Shown one piece after another: positions 35,969-36,180 of a stretch of 36,180 nt of DNA; the stretch's first letter is position 1, and every line of letters begins with the position of its first letter. The translations under genes and the position numbers were made by a program. This DNA comes from a virus, in IMG/VR virus record IMGVR_UViG_3300029908_000084, positions 1 to 36,180 of that record; one strand, written 5' to 3'. The notes under the pieces were generated by a model. That model made no database searches. It was not told the origin of the DNA and saw only the letters and a list, made by a program, of their open reading frames with translations.

Positions 35969-36180
35969 ATGAAAGTTTTAAATCTTTATTCAGGTCTTGG
36001 AGGAAATAGAAAGGATTGGACAGGTTGCCAGATTACGTCCGTTGAAAATAATCAAAAAATTGCAGATGTTTATAAGCGGCTCTACCCAGAAGATGTTGTT
36101 ATTGTCGGTGATGCACATCAATATCTTCTAGATCACTATGCAGAGTTTGATTTTATATGGAGTTCACCACCGTGCCAGAC
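35969..36180 (+). CDS. Cytosine-C5 DNA methyltransferase, N-terminal part
   Basis: It starts MKVLNLYSGLGGNRKDW after GGAGGGAGTGAA, a strong ribosome site. SAM motif I is NLYSGLGG (residues 5-12). QITSVENN is motif II, VIVGDAH is motif III, and FIWSSPPCQ (about 61-69) is motif IV with the catalytic Cys. The window ends two bases into the next codon. The remaining part is at 1-352, in frame across the join. As the small-type phage C5 methylase, it ends the early unit together with the second C5 methylase at 454. Confidence 0.85.
   Translation, partial: MKVLNLYSGLGGNRKDWTGCQITSVENNQKIADVYKRLYPEDVVIVGDAHQYLLDHYAEFDFIWSSPPCQ

Overview
The window looks like an essentially complete small tailed-phage genome, probably a short-tailed podovirus-like phage of a Gram-negative (proteobacterial) host. 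It has a terminase, a portal, a capsid protein with scaffold, a P22-like adaptor and tail-hub set, three large ejection-type proteins, a three-TM holin and an M15 endolysin. No integrase, lysogeny repressor, DNA polymerase or replicative helicase was seen. The two ends of the window encode the two halves of one cytosine-C5 methyltransferase in the same reading frame (35969-36180, then 1-352). The window is therefore a circularly permuted or circular genome opened inside a gene, possibly with a few dozen bases missing at the join.

Layout. Two long, divergent transcription units start from one intergenic region (27976-29316). The leftward unit (27975 down to 2849, minus strand) is the late region. 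In transcription order it holds small charged proteins, a winged-helix protein, large terminase, portal, two micro-ORFs and a tRNA-Arg(UCU). Scaffold, major capsid protein, repeat-bearing virion proteins, adaptor and tail hub follow. Then come a sulfotransferase-like gene, a DDxxD helical protein, three internal or ejection proteins, tail fibre, and lysis genes (membrane proteins, endolysin, holin). The rightward unit (29317 to 36180, continuing at 1 to 2830) is the early and accessory region. It holds an ArdC-type antirestriction protein, many small ORFs, a YqaJ-type exonuclease, an HNH-AP2 endonuclease, a 345-aa probable recombination partner, a RuvC-like resolvase, a protein resembling the C-terminus of a helicase loader, and three DNA methyltransferases. 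The two units converge at 2830-2849.

How it works together. ArdC plus three methyltransferases would protect entering and replicating DNA from host restriction. The exonuclease, the candidate annealing protein and the resolvase form a recombination module that could make and resolve the concatemers fed to the terminase. The late unit builds a head, a short tail and an injected protein set, and ends with lysis.

Three points stand out. First, 449-1305 encodes two full-length, family-like proteins in two frames of the same strand: a C5 methyltransferase and a protein with WPTP repeats and a conserved LNPTWVEWLMGWPLGWT tail. Second, 28951-29076 can fold as a long branched hairpin whose loop is complementary to its 3' flank, a pseudoknot-like RNA or DNA element. 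Third, a glycine-rich beta repeat is present in three neighbouring virion proteins, inserted in at least two of them. The methyltransferase block also carries several truncated gene stubs that keep start/stop-overlap coupling, which points to repeated deletion in the accessory region.
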